Source: Lacrimispora sinapis (GTDB lineage: Bacteria > Bacillota > Clostridia > Lachnospirales > Lachnospiraceae). From it: DNA of 64,000 nt. The notes under the pieces were generated by a model. The model was not told where the DNA came from, made no database searches, and worked only from the letters and a program-made list of their open reading frames with translations. The stretch lies in assembly GCF_043633585.1 (NCBI RefSeq), contig NZ_CP141832.1, positions 2,914,001 through 2,978,000 of the forward strand. The letters run 5' to 3'. The position numbers and the translations under genes are program-made. This document shows positions 46,323-55,053 of this stretch, one piece after another (the stretch's first letter is position 1; every line of letters begins with the position of its first letter).

Positions 46323-47132
46323 TTACGATGCAGCATCCCCGCCGTATCCCCCGGTACTTTCATCTCTCATAAATTTTTTCTGCTGGCTTTGAGATAAATA
46401 AGAGAAAAGCTTTTCCACCAGAAATTTGGGATTATCCCCAGCCTGAATCGACAGCACACCTTCTATAATGATCTGCTTATATATTACTTCTTCTTCATTG
46501 CGGATCCGAAGTTTTTTTGCCATCGGCGCAAAGACCAGATGGGCCAGTATACAGCCATAAAAGGTTGCGATCAGTGCCAGTGACATGTCTGCACCAATGC
46601 TGCCTGCACCTTGGTCCATATTCACTCCCTTCAGCATATTGATTAATCCCACAAGAGTTCCTACAAGACCAAAGGCAGGTGCCAGTGAAGTACATTTTTC
46701 ATAAATACTGATCTGCTGTTCGTGCCGGTCAATCAACGCATTGACTTCTCCCTCCAGAATCTCACGGATCCGTTCCGCGTCGACCGCATCAACAATCAGC
46801 ATCACACTCTGTTTCAAAAAAGGATCCTGTATCATAGCGGCTTCTTCTTCCAGCACCAGTAGCCCCCTTTTTCTGGCTGTCTGTGCCATATCAGCAAACT
46901 TATAAATGACCTCACCTGCATTGTATTTCTGAGTTCCCAGCATGATTGCCACATGTTTGGGGATCTGGACCAGCATTCTAAATGGATAACTGGCAATAAG
47001 CGCTGCTGCCATTCCTCCGATAACGATGATAACACTGGGTACGTCAATAAAATTAACAACCTTTTCCACCCCGATCCCAACAACGATCAGAATAATCCCC
47101 AGTATCCACCCCACTATCAAAGATACATCCAT
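46323..47132 (-). CDS. motA: Flagellar stator protein MotA
   Basis: ATG 47132 follows GGGAGG. The 269-residue protein has four membrane helices and the MotA signatures VIVIGGMAAALIASYPFR and AFGLVGTLVGLINMLKG. The cytoplasmic loop between helices 2 and 3 contacts FliG. Together with MotB it forms the ion-driven stator. It follows flbD. Confidence 0.95.
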   Translation of the reverse strand: MDVSLIVGWILGIILIVVGIGVEKVVNFIDVPSVIIVIGGMAAALIASYPFRMLVQIPKHVAIMLGTQKYNAGEVIYKFADMAQTARKRGLLVLEEEAAMIQDPFLKQSVMLIVDAVDAERIREILEGEVNALIDRHEQQISIYEKCTSLAPAFGLVGTLVGLINMLKGVNMDQGAGSIGADMSLALIATFYGCILAHLVFAPMAKKLRIRNEEEVIYKQIIIEGVLSIQAGDNPKFLVEKLFSYLSQSQQKKFMRDESTGGYGGDAAS

Positions 47133-47163
47133 GAATAACCTCCCGTTTTCCTTCAAACACGGA

Positions 47164-47367
47164 TCATAGCTTCACTCTCTGAACCTCTTTTAAAATCCGT
47201 GCATTGTATTCCACTACCCGGTCAATGATCTCATCGACACTTTCCTGCACCACATAGTGCTTGCCATTCATCAATATGACATTGGATTCCGGAATGGATT
47301 CAATACGTTCAATTTGTGCACAGTTGATCACAAATTCCTCGTCATTTAACCTTGTCAAATGTATCAT
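47164..47367 (-). CDS. flbD: FlbD-family flagellar protein
   Basis: The 67-residue protein reads IHLTRLNDEEFVINCAQIER followed by IESIPESNVILMNGKHYVV, the FlbD (YlzI) family pattern. It is always next to flgE and motA in Firmicutes. It has been linked to flagellar operon function, but its role is not clear. Confidence 0.9.
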   Translation of the reverse strand: MIHLTRLNDEEFVINCAQIERIESIPESNVILMNGKHYVVQESVDEIIDRVVEYNARILKEVQRVKL

Positions 47368-47425
47368 TGCATGATCCCCCTAAATCTGGAGAGGCAATAC
47401 CTGCCTCTCCAAATCATTATAATGA

Positions 47426-49030
47426 CTACCGCTTCATATTAACTAATTCTTCTAACATCTGATCGGTTACAGTGATGATCTTTGAATTGGCCTGGAATCC
47501 TCTCTGGGTGGTGATCATATCTGTCATCTCGGTGGCAAGGTCTACCTTTGCCATCTCAAGAGCGTTACCACGGATTCTTCCCTGTGTACCGCCGCCCTCG
47601 TACACACTGACATTTCCTGCACTGGCTCCAACTGTATAATAATACCCGCTGTCCTTTTCAAGACCTCCGGTATTCGTTACGCCGCCTAATGCAATCTTAC
47701 CAATGATCACACTTACACTATCCAATGTAGTTCCCTGGACGGAACCATCTTCCAGAATCTTATAGCTGTCAAACTTGGCCAGGCTATCTGGATCTACCGC
47801 TCCTTTTTCCTGTGTTTTCGAGTTGGATTTTTGAGCATTGGCATAACTAGCTTCTGCATCAATTTGATCCTTTTTGGCGGATTTTTCTTTTGCTACAGCC
47901 GCATTTTCTGCTAATACAGCTGCATCACGTTTTCCTTCAATTGAATCAGGATCAACTTTTGCAAGCGCTGTCTGTATTTCCTTTAAATTATCCTTTGCAT
48001 CATCCAGAGTTTTTTTCAAATTTTCATAATTGGCGTCTGTTTCCGGAATTCCCTGAATGGCATCATTCGCATCCCGATAAGCTTTAATTGCAGTTTTTAA
48101 TTGTTCAGCCGTATACCCCGTACCTGTAGGTGATTTCCGAAGCGCGGACTGAGCAACCAGGAGATCTGCATCTGCATCCTCATAGGCTTTTAAAGCGGTT
48201 TCATATTCCTCTTTTAATGTTTTTGCCTTCACCGGATCTGTTTCACTGTTCCATGCGGCATAAGCTTTTTCTGATGCTTCTTTTGCATCATTGCGGATTT
48301 TTAATTTATCTGCAATTTTATTATTATCATATTCTAACTGATATTTATCTTTAGCAGCAATGCTTATCTTTCTGGCATCTGCCAACCCTAAAGAAGCGTT
48401 TTGATAAGCCACTCTCGCATCCTCTAATGCCTTTCTAGCTGCCTCTAACGCATTGTTTGATGTTTTTCCAGACACATTTGCCATATCTCCATTGGTAGGA
48501 ATCTTTAAAGGACTCAATGCACTGGTATCAAAACTTTTATTCCCGCTTAAATCACTGTTTTTAAAACCATATACATAGTTACCACTGTCATCGACCAGAT
48601 ATCCGTTAGGGTCTACCTTAAATTTGCCGACTCTGGACAGGTATAAACCGCTGGATTTTACAGCTTCCTCTGAGTCCAGGGAAATGGTTCCTCCATTGAT
48701 CATTGGCCCTACAAGAAAAAATCCGGTTCCTTCTATCATACAATCCAGACCGCTGTTAGACGGAGATACTCCTCCTGTACTAAAATCATATGAAATAGAA
48801 CCAGTCGTAACGCCATATCCAACCTGATTACCATTTACCGCACCATATCCTCCATCTTCCGTGCTGCCACCAGATCCTGCGGAAGTAGTCTGATACATGG
48901 CGTCCTTAAAGGACATATTTGCAGCTTTAAACCCCCATGTATTCACATTAGCTATATTGTTACCGATAACATCCATTTTCGACTGATGTGCTCTAAGTCC
49001 TGCTACACCAGCAAACATTGATTTGACCAT
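47426..49030 (-). CDS. flgE: Flagellar hook protein FlgE with large helical insert
   Basis: The 534-residue protein has conserved hook ends: MFAGVAGLRAHQSKMDVIG, NNIANVNTWGFK and the C-terminal DLATEMTDMITTQRGFQANS. Residues about 191-410 are not the usual beta-rich D1/D2 but a long Ala/Lys/Asp/Glu-rich stretch with a helical pattern (ALEAARKALEDARVAYQNA, EASEKAYAAW, DAKDNLKEIQTAL). There are almost no aromatic or glycine residues apart from short breaks. This would place a helical bundle or coiled coil on the hook surface. The gene is in the normal place between flgOP and flbD. Confidence 0.92.
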   Translation of the reverse strand: MVKSMFAGVAGLRAHQSKMDVIGNNIANVNTWGFKAANMSFKDAMYQTTSAGSGGSTEDGGYGAVNGNQVGYGVTTGSISYDFSTGGVSPSNSGLDCMIEGTGFFLVGPMINGGTISLDSEEAVKSSGLYLSRVGKFKVDPNGYLVDDSGNYVYGFKNSDLSGNKSFDTSALSPLKIPTNGDMANVSGKTSNNALEAARKALEDARVAYQNASLGLADARKISIAAKDKYQLEYDNNKIADKLKIRNDAKEASEKAYAAWNSETDPVKAKTLKEEYETALKAYEDADADLLVAQSALRKSPTGTGYTAEQLKTAIKAYRDANDAIQGIPETDANYENLKKTLDDAKDNLKEIQTALAKVDPDSIEGKRDAAVLAENAAVAKEKSAKKDQIDAEASYANAQKSNSKTQEKGAVDPDSLAKFDSYKILEDGSVQGTTLDSVSVIIGKIALGGVTNTGGLEKDSGYYYTVGASAGNVSVYEGGGTQGRIRGNALEMAKVDLATEMTDMITTQRGFQANSKIITVTDQMLEELVNMKR

Positions 49031-49111
49031 ACGCTTTTTCCTCTCTGTACTTGATTGGCCGTTCTCCTGGGATCAATCGGACCCACAGGATAAGCCCCCT
49101 TAATGGTCCGG

Positions 49112-49486
49112 CTATAATAAAACGGCACTGTCAATTTTAGTAAAAATATTATCTTTCATTTCATTTCCCGACATGGTAGTAACAACCGTATTGTTGGGGA
49201 CATTTACAATAAATGCACCTCTTTCACTTATTATCACCACATCTTTTGCACCTTTTGAACGGGCTTTTTCAACAGCAGACTGTAAGTCATTCAAAAATGA
49301 ATCGGACATCTCAATCCCTCTTTCACTCACCCGCTCTGCCGCATGACGGGAAAATTGAAGATTTCCATTACTGTTTATGCGGCTATGAAGCAAATCACTA
49401 AAGCTGCTGCCACATTCTGTAATCGCTGCAGAGCTCCGCAGTTTCAACTGCCGGACGTCTTCATATTGATTTAACTTTTCAATCAT
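49112..49486 (-). CDS. TIGR02530-type flagellar operon protein
   Basis: The 124-residue protein has LQFSRHAAERVSERGIEMSD and VIISERGAFIVNVPNNTVVT, the pattern of the small flagellar operon protein found between flgD and flgE in Firmicutes. Its function is unknown. No signal peptide or membrane segment is present. Confidence 0.88.
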   Translation of the reverse strand: MIEKLNQYEDVRQLKLRSSAAITECGSSFSDLLHSRINSNGNLQFSRHAAERVSERGIEMSDSFLNDLQSAVEKARSKGAKDVVIISERGAFIVNVPNNTVVTTMSGNEMKDNIFTKIDSAVLL

Positions 49487-49546
49487 GTAGCATCACCTGT
49501 CTTAATTATTGTTGTTGGCATCTGCTATGTCACTATCTTTTATGCT

Positions 49547-50128
49547 TTATTCGCCCTCACCAGTCTTTTTGTCAGAACCATCTGTACCGGTGTTTGTATT
49601 GGTATCTGTGTTTGTATTGGTATCTGTATCTGTATTGGTGTCTGTATTAGCATTGGTGTCTGTATTGGTATTGTTTCCTGTATCTGTATTAGCAGCAGTC
49701 TTATCGTATACGCTCATGATACCGGAAACAGGATAACCATCCTTTGAATTACCTTCAAGAAAAATAGTAGGACTTCCATTATAAATATCCACTCTGGATA
49801 CGACACCTTCTTTATTAACCATATTCCCAGCCTTGTCGGTAGTGGCGATTAAAACCTTTTTGCCGATCATAGAGGTGCCATAGTTAATGGTATTGACTTT
49901 AGCAAAATCGTCCATCGCTGTGGAGAAATTATCCATCGCCTGCATCATGGCAATCTGAGTCATCTGAGTCATCATCTCTGAGTTGTTCATCGGACTTGAC
50001 ATATCCTGATTCTGCAGCTGGGCTGCCAAAAGTTTAAAAAAGCTCTCCGTACTCAGTTCACTATTCTTTTTGGCTGTGGTTGCTCCGGTCAGCGCATTCG
50101 TTGTTAAACCATTTACCTCATTCACCAT
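49547..50128 (-). CDS. flgD: Hook assembly scaffold protein FlgD
   Basis: The 193-residue protein has the FlgD N-domain (ESFFKLLAAQLQNQDMSSPM, then MTQIAMMQAMDNF) and a short beta domain (MIGKKVLIATTDKAG). From about residue 147 it is a low-complexity tail of Asn/Thr/Asp dipeptides. FlgD caps the growing hook. The tail replaces most of the Ig-like and Fn3 domains of enteric FlgD. Confidence 0.92.
   Translation of the reverse strand: MVNEVNGLTTNALTGATTAKKNSELSTESFFKLLAAQLQNQDMSSPMNNSEMMTQMTQIAMMQAMDNFSTAMDDFAKVNTINYGTSMIGKKVLIATTDKAGNMVNKEGVVSRVDIYNGSPTIFLEGNSKDGYPVSGIMSVYDKTAANTDTGNNTNTDTNANTDTNTDTDTNTNTDTNTNTGTDGSDKKTGEGE
49587..49692 (-). repeat. Hexanucleotide-type repeat coding the FlgD tail
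   Basis: On the plus strand, units of GTATTG, GTATCT and GTGTCT-type hexamers recur about 17 times. They code (N/D)T dipeptides at the FlgD C-terminus. Such an array can change length without breaking the frame. Confidence 0.7.
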
Positions 50129-50142
50129 ACTTTATCTCCTTA

Positions 50143-51375
50143 TCAATCACTTACTTGGCTGTATATACCGCTGTCTTCTCCAAAAAATCCAAGCCTCAGC
50201 TTTTGAATGAAATCCTCAGCATTGTCATCTGTGTGGTTCTGCTGCTGGTGATGCTGCTGCTGTTCCTGTCTTCCATCCTGTTGGTTTTGCTGCTGGTTCT
50301 GCAGATAATCAGCTTCCTGTTTATCAACCATGACCTGGAACGGACGTTCCACATTTGCTTCCAATATGGAACCAATTTCATTTGCTGAATGGGAGAGAAG
50401 TTTTAAAGTCTTGCTCTCGGAACAAACAATTGAAACATTAACCTGATTTTCTTCATAGGAAATCTTCAGAAGAATCTTTCCTAAATTGTGCGGTTCCAGC
50501 TGAAGTTCCAGATTATTCTTTCCAGTTCTGATCTGGCTTAAGATCTGTTCAGACAGCTTAGCCTCCAGCTCTTCCGGATTGTTTTCATTTACAGTTACCG
50601 CGACAGCTTTGTCTTCCATCCGAATCACGTGAGCCGGTTCAAAGCGTTTTTCCTGGACATTGCCCAAAACGTTTTCAGATACTTTTTCTTCTTTAACGGT
50701 TCCTTTTTTTTCAAAAAGCCTGCCATTCTTTGCCGCTGCCAGCACTTCTGCATTTGTACCGTCTTCCGTCAAAGCTGTGTCTGTCAATGCATCATTCGAT
50801 AAAGCAGTCAGTTTCATGGCTTGATCTGCGTCTTTTAGCAGCTTCAATGCATCTGCCCCATCTGTCTGATCTCCTGTCTGCTGTGAGTTAAGACCATGGA
50901 GAAGAAATACACCCGAATCTTTTTTTGACTTTCCTGTGAGAACCTCCGAAAAAATGCCGTCGTTAGATATTATTTGCTTCTCTCCGACTGGCTGATTTTT
51001 CATATTGAATGGATTTAACATCTGAATCTGGCTGATTGTACCTGAGCGGTTTGCCGTTTCATGATTGACCGGTACTGCCCCGGCAGAGGCTTCCATTCCT
51101 GTCTGAGTCTCAAGCAATTTCTGTGCCGGAATGAAAAGTGCCGCCTCCTCACGTTGTAATTCATCCACCTTGCCATTCAAATGCGGTATTATGGCCTCTG
51201 CGCCAGGCGTTTGAGCATCTGATCCATGATTTTCGGATTCCATGTTCTTTTTCTGGTGTTTCTCCTTTAACAAGTTCTTAAAACCGGAAATACCATCCTC
51301 CGTCTTTCCCTCTTTTTTCTGAGTTCCTGACATCTGTCTGTCAACAAGGTCCACATAACTGTTCTTTATTTCCAT
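50143..51375 (-). CDS. fliK: Flagellar hook-length control protein FliK
   Basis: The 410-residue protein has a variable polar N-terminal two thirds and a Flg_hook C-domain (about 265-355; KLSEQILSQIRTGKNNLELQ, LEPHNLGKILLKISYEENQV). The tail is rich in Gln and His (HHQQQN). FliK measures hook length and triggers the FlhB switch. It is between fliJ and flgD. Confidence 0.93.
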   Translation of the reverse strand: MEIKNSYVDLVDRQMSGTQKKEGKTEDGISGFKNLLKEKHQKKNMESENHGSDAQTPGAEAIIPHLNGKVDELQREEAALFIPAQKLLETQTGMEASAGAVPVNHETANRSGTISQIQMLNPFNMKNQPVGEKQIISNDGIFSEVLTGKSKKDSGVFLLHGLNSQQTGDQTDGADALKLLKDADQAMKLTALSNDALTDTALTEDGTNAEVLAAAKNGRLFEKKGTVKEEKVSENVLGNVQEKRFEPAHVIRMEDKAVAVTVNENNPEELEAKLSEQILSQIRTGKNNLELQLEPHNLGKILLKISYEENQVNVSIVCSESKTLKLLSHSANEIGSILEANVERPFQVMVDKQEADYLQNQQQNQQDGRQEQQQHHQQQNHTDDNAEDFIQKLRLGFFGEDSGIYSQVSD

Positions 51376-51447
51376 CTCATTTCCCTCCTTTCTTTTCTGC
51401 CGTTAAGCATTTTTATCTATGGCAACTGTCTGGATTTCCCAGACAGA

Positions 51448-51897
51448 TTACCTGCTTGCCTGAACCGACATTTTGTTGGAGACAAATTCCTCAATGAACA
51501 GTTCTTCGCTGCGCAGTACCTGTTTGTTATACTGCACAAGCTTCTTTTCTTTCAGCTTTTCAATAGAAGCCTTCTCTTTTCTGGCTTCCACCACCTCATT
51601 GCGTTTCAGTTCTTCTTTCTTTCTGAGTTTTTTCAGCGTTGCTTCCTCTAAAAGGATCTTTTGCTGCATATAAGTGATGTAGCACTCATACTCACGCATA
51701 ACATTGACCGTCATGCCGCAATGGGTCTCCTCCTGAAACCGCACACAGGCAGCTTTTCTCTGTTCCGTCAAACTCCTGATCTTTTGTTCCTGCTGCTCCA
51801 CCAGAGCAATGATCTGAGCATGTTCACTTTTCAAATTATCCAATGCCTGGTCCTTATAATTCAAAACAGTATCCAGTGGGAAACTAAATTTCTTCAT
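51448..51897 (-). CDS. fliJ: Flagellar export protein FliJ
   Basis: The 149-residue protein is a single coiled coil (FSFPLDTVLNYKDQALDNLK, then EATLKKLRKKEELKRNEVVE). It connects the FliI ATPase ring to FlhA, like the gamma subunit of F-ATPase. It follows fliI by 21 bp. Confidence 0.9.
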   Translation of the reverse strand: MKKFSFPLDTVLNYKDQALDNLKSEHAQIIALVEQQEQKIRSLTEQRKAACVRFQEETHCGMTVNVMREYECYITYMQQKILLEEATLKKLRKKEELKRNEVVEARKEKASIEKLKEKKLVQYNKQVLRSEELFIEEFVSNKMSVQASR

Positions 51898-51918
51898 TTG
51901 CAGCCTGCTTTCTCAACT

Positions 51919-53220
51919 TTATCTTAAAATTTCTTTCATTTTGTCAAGTATTTCTTCATAGCTGTTATTCTCCTGTATGCCCTGACAAAGAAATTCATTG
52001 ATCTTATCAATCTTTGCAATTGCTATATCCAGCTTAGGATTGGTTCCGCTTTTATAGGCACCGATGGAGATCAGATCTTCATTCTTTTCATAAATGCTTA
52101 AAATATCACGAATCTGGGATGCCATCTTCCGGTGTTCTTCTGATACGATATTGTTCATCAGACGAGAGATACTGGCACTTACATCTATGGCCGGGAAATG
52201 GTTTGCGTTGGCCAGCTTTCTGCTGAGAACCACATGGCCATCCACGATCCCTCGTACCGTATCCGCAATGGGTTCATTGGTATCATCTCCCTCCACCAGA
52301 ACCGTATAGATTCCTGTGATGGAGCCTTGCTCAAAATTACCGCTTCGCTCCAATAATTTAGGGAATTCCGCATAAATGGAAGGCGTGTACCCACGCGCTA
52401 CCGGCGGCTCTCCAATGGCAAGTCCAATCTCCCTCTGGGCCATGGCAAACCTGGTAAGAGAATCCATCATCAGCAAAACATCTTTTCCCTGGTTTTTAAA
52501 ATACTCGGCTATCGTGGTTGCAACCAGCGGGCACTTCATCCGAAGCATCGCCGGCTGGTCTGAGGTGGCGACCACCAAAACAGAGCGTTTCATTCCCTCC
52601 GGCCCAAGATCCTTCTCAATGAATTCCCGGACCTCGCGGCCACGCTCTCCAACCAGAGCCACTACATTGATATCCGCTTTTACATTCCTTGCAATCATAC
52701 CAAGCAGCGTACTTTTTCCCACACCGCTGCCTGCAAAGATCCCGATACGCTGTCCTTTTCCTATGGTATTCATACCATCAATCGCCTTAACTCCAAATTC
52801 CAGTTTTTCTGTAATCGGAGGTCTGGTCATAGGATTTATGTACGGATTTTCGACATAATAAAAACGGGGTGATTCAAAGGGGCCTTTTCCATCCATGGGT
52901 TCCCCTTTTGCATCAATGATCCGTCCTCTTAAAAACTCACCTACCGGTATCTTTAAACGGCGCTTGGTATTTCTTACAAAACTGCCGGCTGCAATACCGC
53001 TCATATTTTCATATGCCATCAGCTGTATTTTATCATCTTTAAATCCGACCACTTCCACAGGGATCTGTTCCTGCTTATCCTCACTATAGATATAAGCGAT
53101 GTCACCGATGCTGGCTTTGCCGCCAGATGCCTCCATGGACATCCCTACAATATTTTCAATCTTACCAATATGGTCAATGGTCTCTGTCTTCATAATAAGA
53201 TCGGAAAGCTCCTTAAACAT
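51919..53220 (-). CDS. fliI: Flagellum-specific ATPase FliI
   Basis: The 433-residue protein resembles F1-beta. Walker A is GIFAGSGVGKST (160-171), Walker B VLLMMDSLTRFAMAQRE, and the region GYTPSIYAEFPKLLERSGN is typical of FliI. It powers unfolding and release of export substrates. It lies between fliH and fliJ. Confidence 0.97.
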   Translation of the reverse strand: MFKELSDLIMKTETIDHIGKIENIVGMSMEASGGKASIGDIAYIYSEDKQEQIPVEVVGFKDDKIQLMAYENMSGIAAGSFVRNTKRRLKIPVGEFLRGRIIDAKGEPMDGKGPFESPRFYYVENPYINPMTRPPITEKLEFGVKAIDGMNTIGKGQRIGIFAGSGVGKSTLLGMIARNVKADINVVALVGERGREVREFIEKDLGPEGMKRSVLVVATSDQPAMLRMKCPLVATTIAEYFKNQGKDVLLMMDSLTRFAMAQREIGLAIGEPPVARGYTPSIYAEFPKLLERSGNFEQGSITGIYTVLVEGDDTNEPIADTVRGIVDGHVVLSRKLANANHFPAIDVSASISRLMNNIVSEEHRKMASQIRDILSIYEKNEDLISIGAYKSGTNPKLDIAIAKIDKINEFLCQGIQENNSYEEILDKMKEILR

Positions 53221-53234
53221 ACGGACTCCTCCTG

Positions 53235-54053
53235 CTACAGTCTGGCGTTGTTCAGTATTCCCTTAATATTCTCGATCTGGGTGTTTACACTGACATCAAT
53301 AATCTCTTCCGGAAGCTCTATGATACAGGTACCGTCTTCCGCATGATCCATGGAAATAATTTTAATATTTCCTGAGATGTGGGACAATTCATTCAACAAT
53401 CCCACATCTCCCTGTATCATCATTCCAGCATCCTTTTGGGACACATAGATTTTTACCCATTGGGTCTTTTTCAGCTTCCCAGCTGCCCCGACAATCATTC
53501 GCTTTACGATCTCACCGCTTGATTTCAAGCTGGTCTGAATCACCTTTTCAGCAATGGTCAGGGTGATCTTCTTTAAATCATCAATATATTTTTCCAGAAG
53601 CCTTTCTTTTTCCTGTGTCACACTTTCAATCGAAGTCTTCATCGCAGAACGGAATTCTTCCAGCTGTAAATCATACTCTGACTTATGATCATGGTATGCC
53701 TTGGCGCTTCCTTCCAGGAGCCCTTCCTCATACCCTTCCTGATATCCTTTTTCCCTGGCCTCTACACAGATTTTATCTGCTTCTTCTCTGGCCTTTGAAA
53801 GAATCTCCTCTGCCCTTTTTGACGCTTCCTCATATATTTCCGAAGCCTGTTTATGGAGGTTCTTTGCTTCTTCTCTCAGCTGTTCCGCTTTATGGTCAAT
53901 TTCCGGCTCCATGACCGGTTCTTCCAAGGAACCTTCTACCGGCTGCTGTTTTTTCGGAATCATAATAATATCATCAAATGTTTTGTTAAAGCCATAGTCC
54001 AAAACACGATCTGCGCTTTCCATCCCCTTAATAATATTAGGCAATGATATCAT
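53235..54053 (-). CDS. fliH: Flagellar export protein FliH
   Basis: The 272-residue protein has a long charged helical N-terminal half with (E/A)xxxGxxxG-like repeats (EKGYQEGYEEGLLEG) and a V-type ATPase E-like C-domain (LTIAEKVIQTSLKSSGEIVK). It is the peripheral stalk regulating FliI. Its start overlaps the fliG end by 17 bp. Confidence 0.92.
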   Translation of the reverse strand: MISLPNIIKGMESADRVLDYGFNKTFDDIIMIPKKQQPVEGSLEEPVMEPEIDHKAEQLREEAKNLHKQASEIYEEASKRAEEILSKAREEADKICVEAREKGYQEGYEEGLLEGSAKAYHDHKSEYDLQLEEFRSAMKTSIESVTQEKERLLEKYIDDLKKITLTIAEKVIQTSLKSSGEIVKRMIVGAAGKLKKTQWVKIYVSQKDAGMMIQGDVGLLNELSHISGNIKIISMDHAEDGTCIIELPEEIIDVSVNTQIENIKGILNNARL

Positions 54054-55053
54054 CCTTTCCGCCCTTGCTGATAATCAGCTCGCCTTCTTCTTCCAAACGT
54101 CTGATCGTAGCAACAATTCTCTGCTGAGCTTCCTGAACATCCTTCACACGAACATTGACCGTTACTTCCATATCAGATTTGATGCTTTCTTTCATACGGC
54201 TTGACATGTTGGCGAAAATAACTTCAGCAATCTGCTCTGTTGTTCCTTTAAGCGCATAAACCATATCCTTCATATCGCATTCGCGGATAAAACGCTGGAT
54301 CGAGCGATTGTCCATGGTAACAATATCTTCGAATACAAACATCTTCTTTCGGATGGTATCTGCAAGACTTGCGTCCTTTTTCCCCAGTTCCTCGAAGATG
54401 AGCTTTTCGTTTCCACGGTCCATACGGTTCATAACGTTTGCAATGTAATCGATGCCGCCAATGGTTGTGTAATCCGTTGTAATGATTCCGGAGAATTTTC
54501 TCTTAATTTCATCTTCTACAATCTTAATACCCTCCGGAGACGCGCTCTCCATTCTTGCGATGGCTTCCACCACTTTAAAGCGCTTGTCGGGAGGAAGCTC
54601 TGAAATCAATTCTGCCGTCATATCTTCTGTTGTGTAAGAAAGAACCAGTGCAATGGTCTGGGCTCTTTCATGCTGCAGAATCGATAACAAGTTCTTTGAA
54701 TCGCTTTTTCGGATAAATCCAAACGATCTGGATTTTAAGGATTGCGTCACTTTCTGAAGGAGATTGCTGGCCGTACTTTCCCCAAATGCCTTCTCCAGCA
54801 CTGTTCTTGCATACTCCAGACCACCGTCTGTAACAACCTTCTGAGTCAAACAGGTTTTATAAAATTCATCGAGTATTTCTTCTGTGGCTTTTGCCTCTAC
54901 ATGACCAAGCTTCGCCACTTCAACGGTCAACTTTTCAATCTCTTCTTCAGACAGATACTTGTAAATCTTGGACGCTTTCTCTACTCCGAGCGAAACAATG
55001 ACAGTTGCGGCTTTTTGTTCTGGTCTAAGGCCAGCTGTCATACTAGTTGCCAT
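54037..55053 (-). CDS. fliG: Flagellar motor switch protein FliG
   Basis: The 338-residue protein has the three FliG domains. The N-domain (PEQKAATVIVSLGVEKASKI) binds FliF. The middle EHPQ-like region here reads LQHERAQTIALVLS. The C-domain contains the torque helix (FVFEDIVTMDNRSIQRFIRE). ATG 55053 is supported by GGAGGGG and overlaps the fliF stop by 11 bp. Confidence 0.97.
   Translation of the reverse strand: MATSMTAGLRPEQKAATVIVSLGVEKASKIYKYLSEEEIEKLTVEVAKLGHVEAKATEEILDEFYKTCLTQKVVTDGGLEYARTVLEKAFGESTASNLLQKVTQSLKSRSFGFIRKSDSKNLLSILQHERAQTIALVLSYTTEDMTAELISELPPDKRFKVVEAIARMESASPEGIKIVEDEIKRKFSGIITTDYTTIGGIDYIANVMNRMDRGNEKLIFEELGKKDASLADTIRKKMFVFEDIVTMDNRSIQRFIRECDMKDMVYALKGTTEQIAEVIFANMSSRMKESIKSDMEVTVNVRVKDVQEAQQRIVATIRRLEEEGELIISKGGKDDIIA

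Noticed and set aside
49587..49692. CRISPR-like array from regularly repeated units in flgD
   Set aside because: Units are 6 bp, contiguous, in frame and without spacers; it is a coding repeat. No CRISPR array was seen anywhere in the window.
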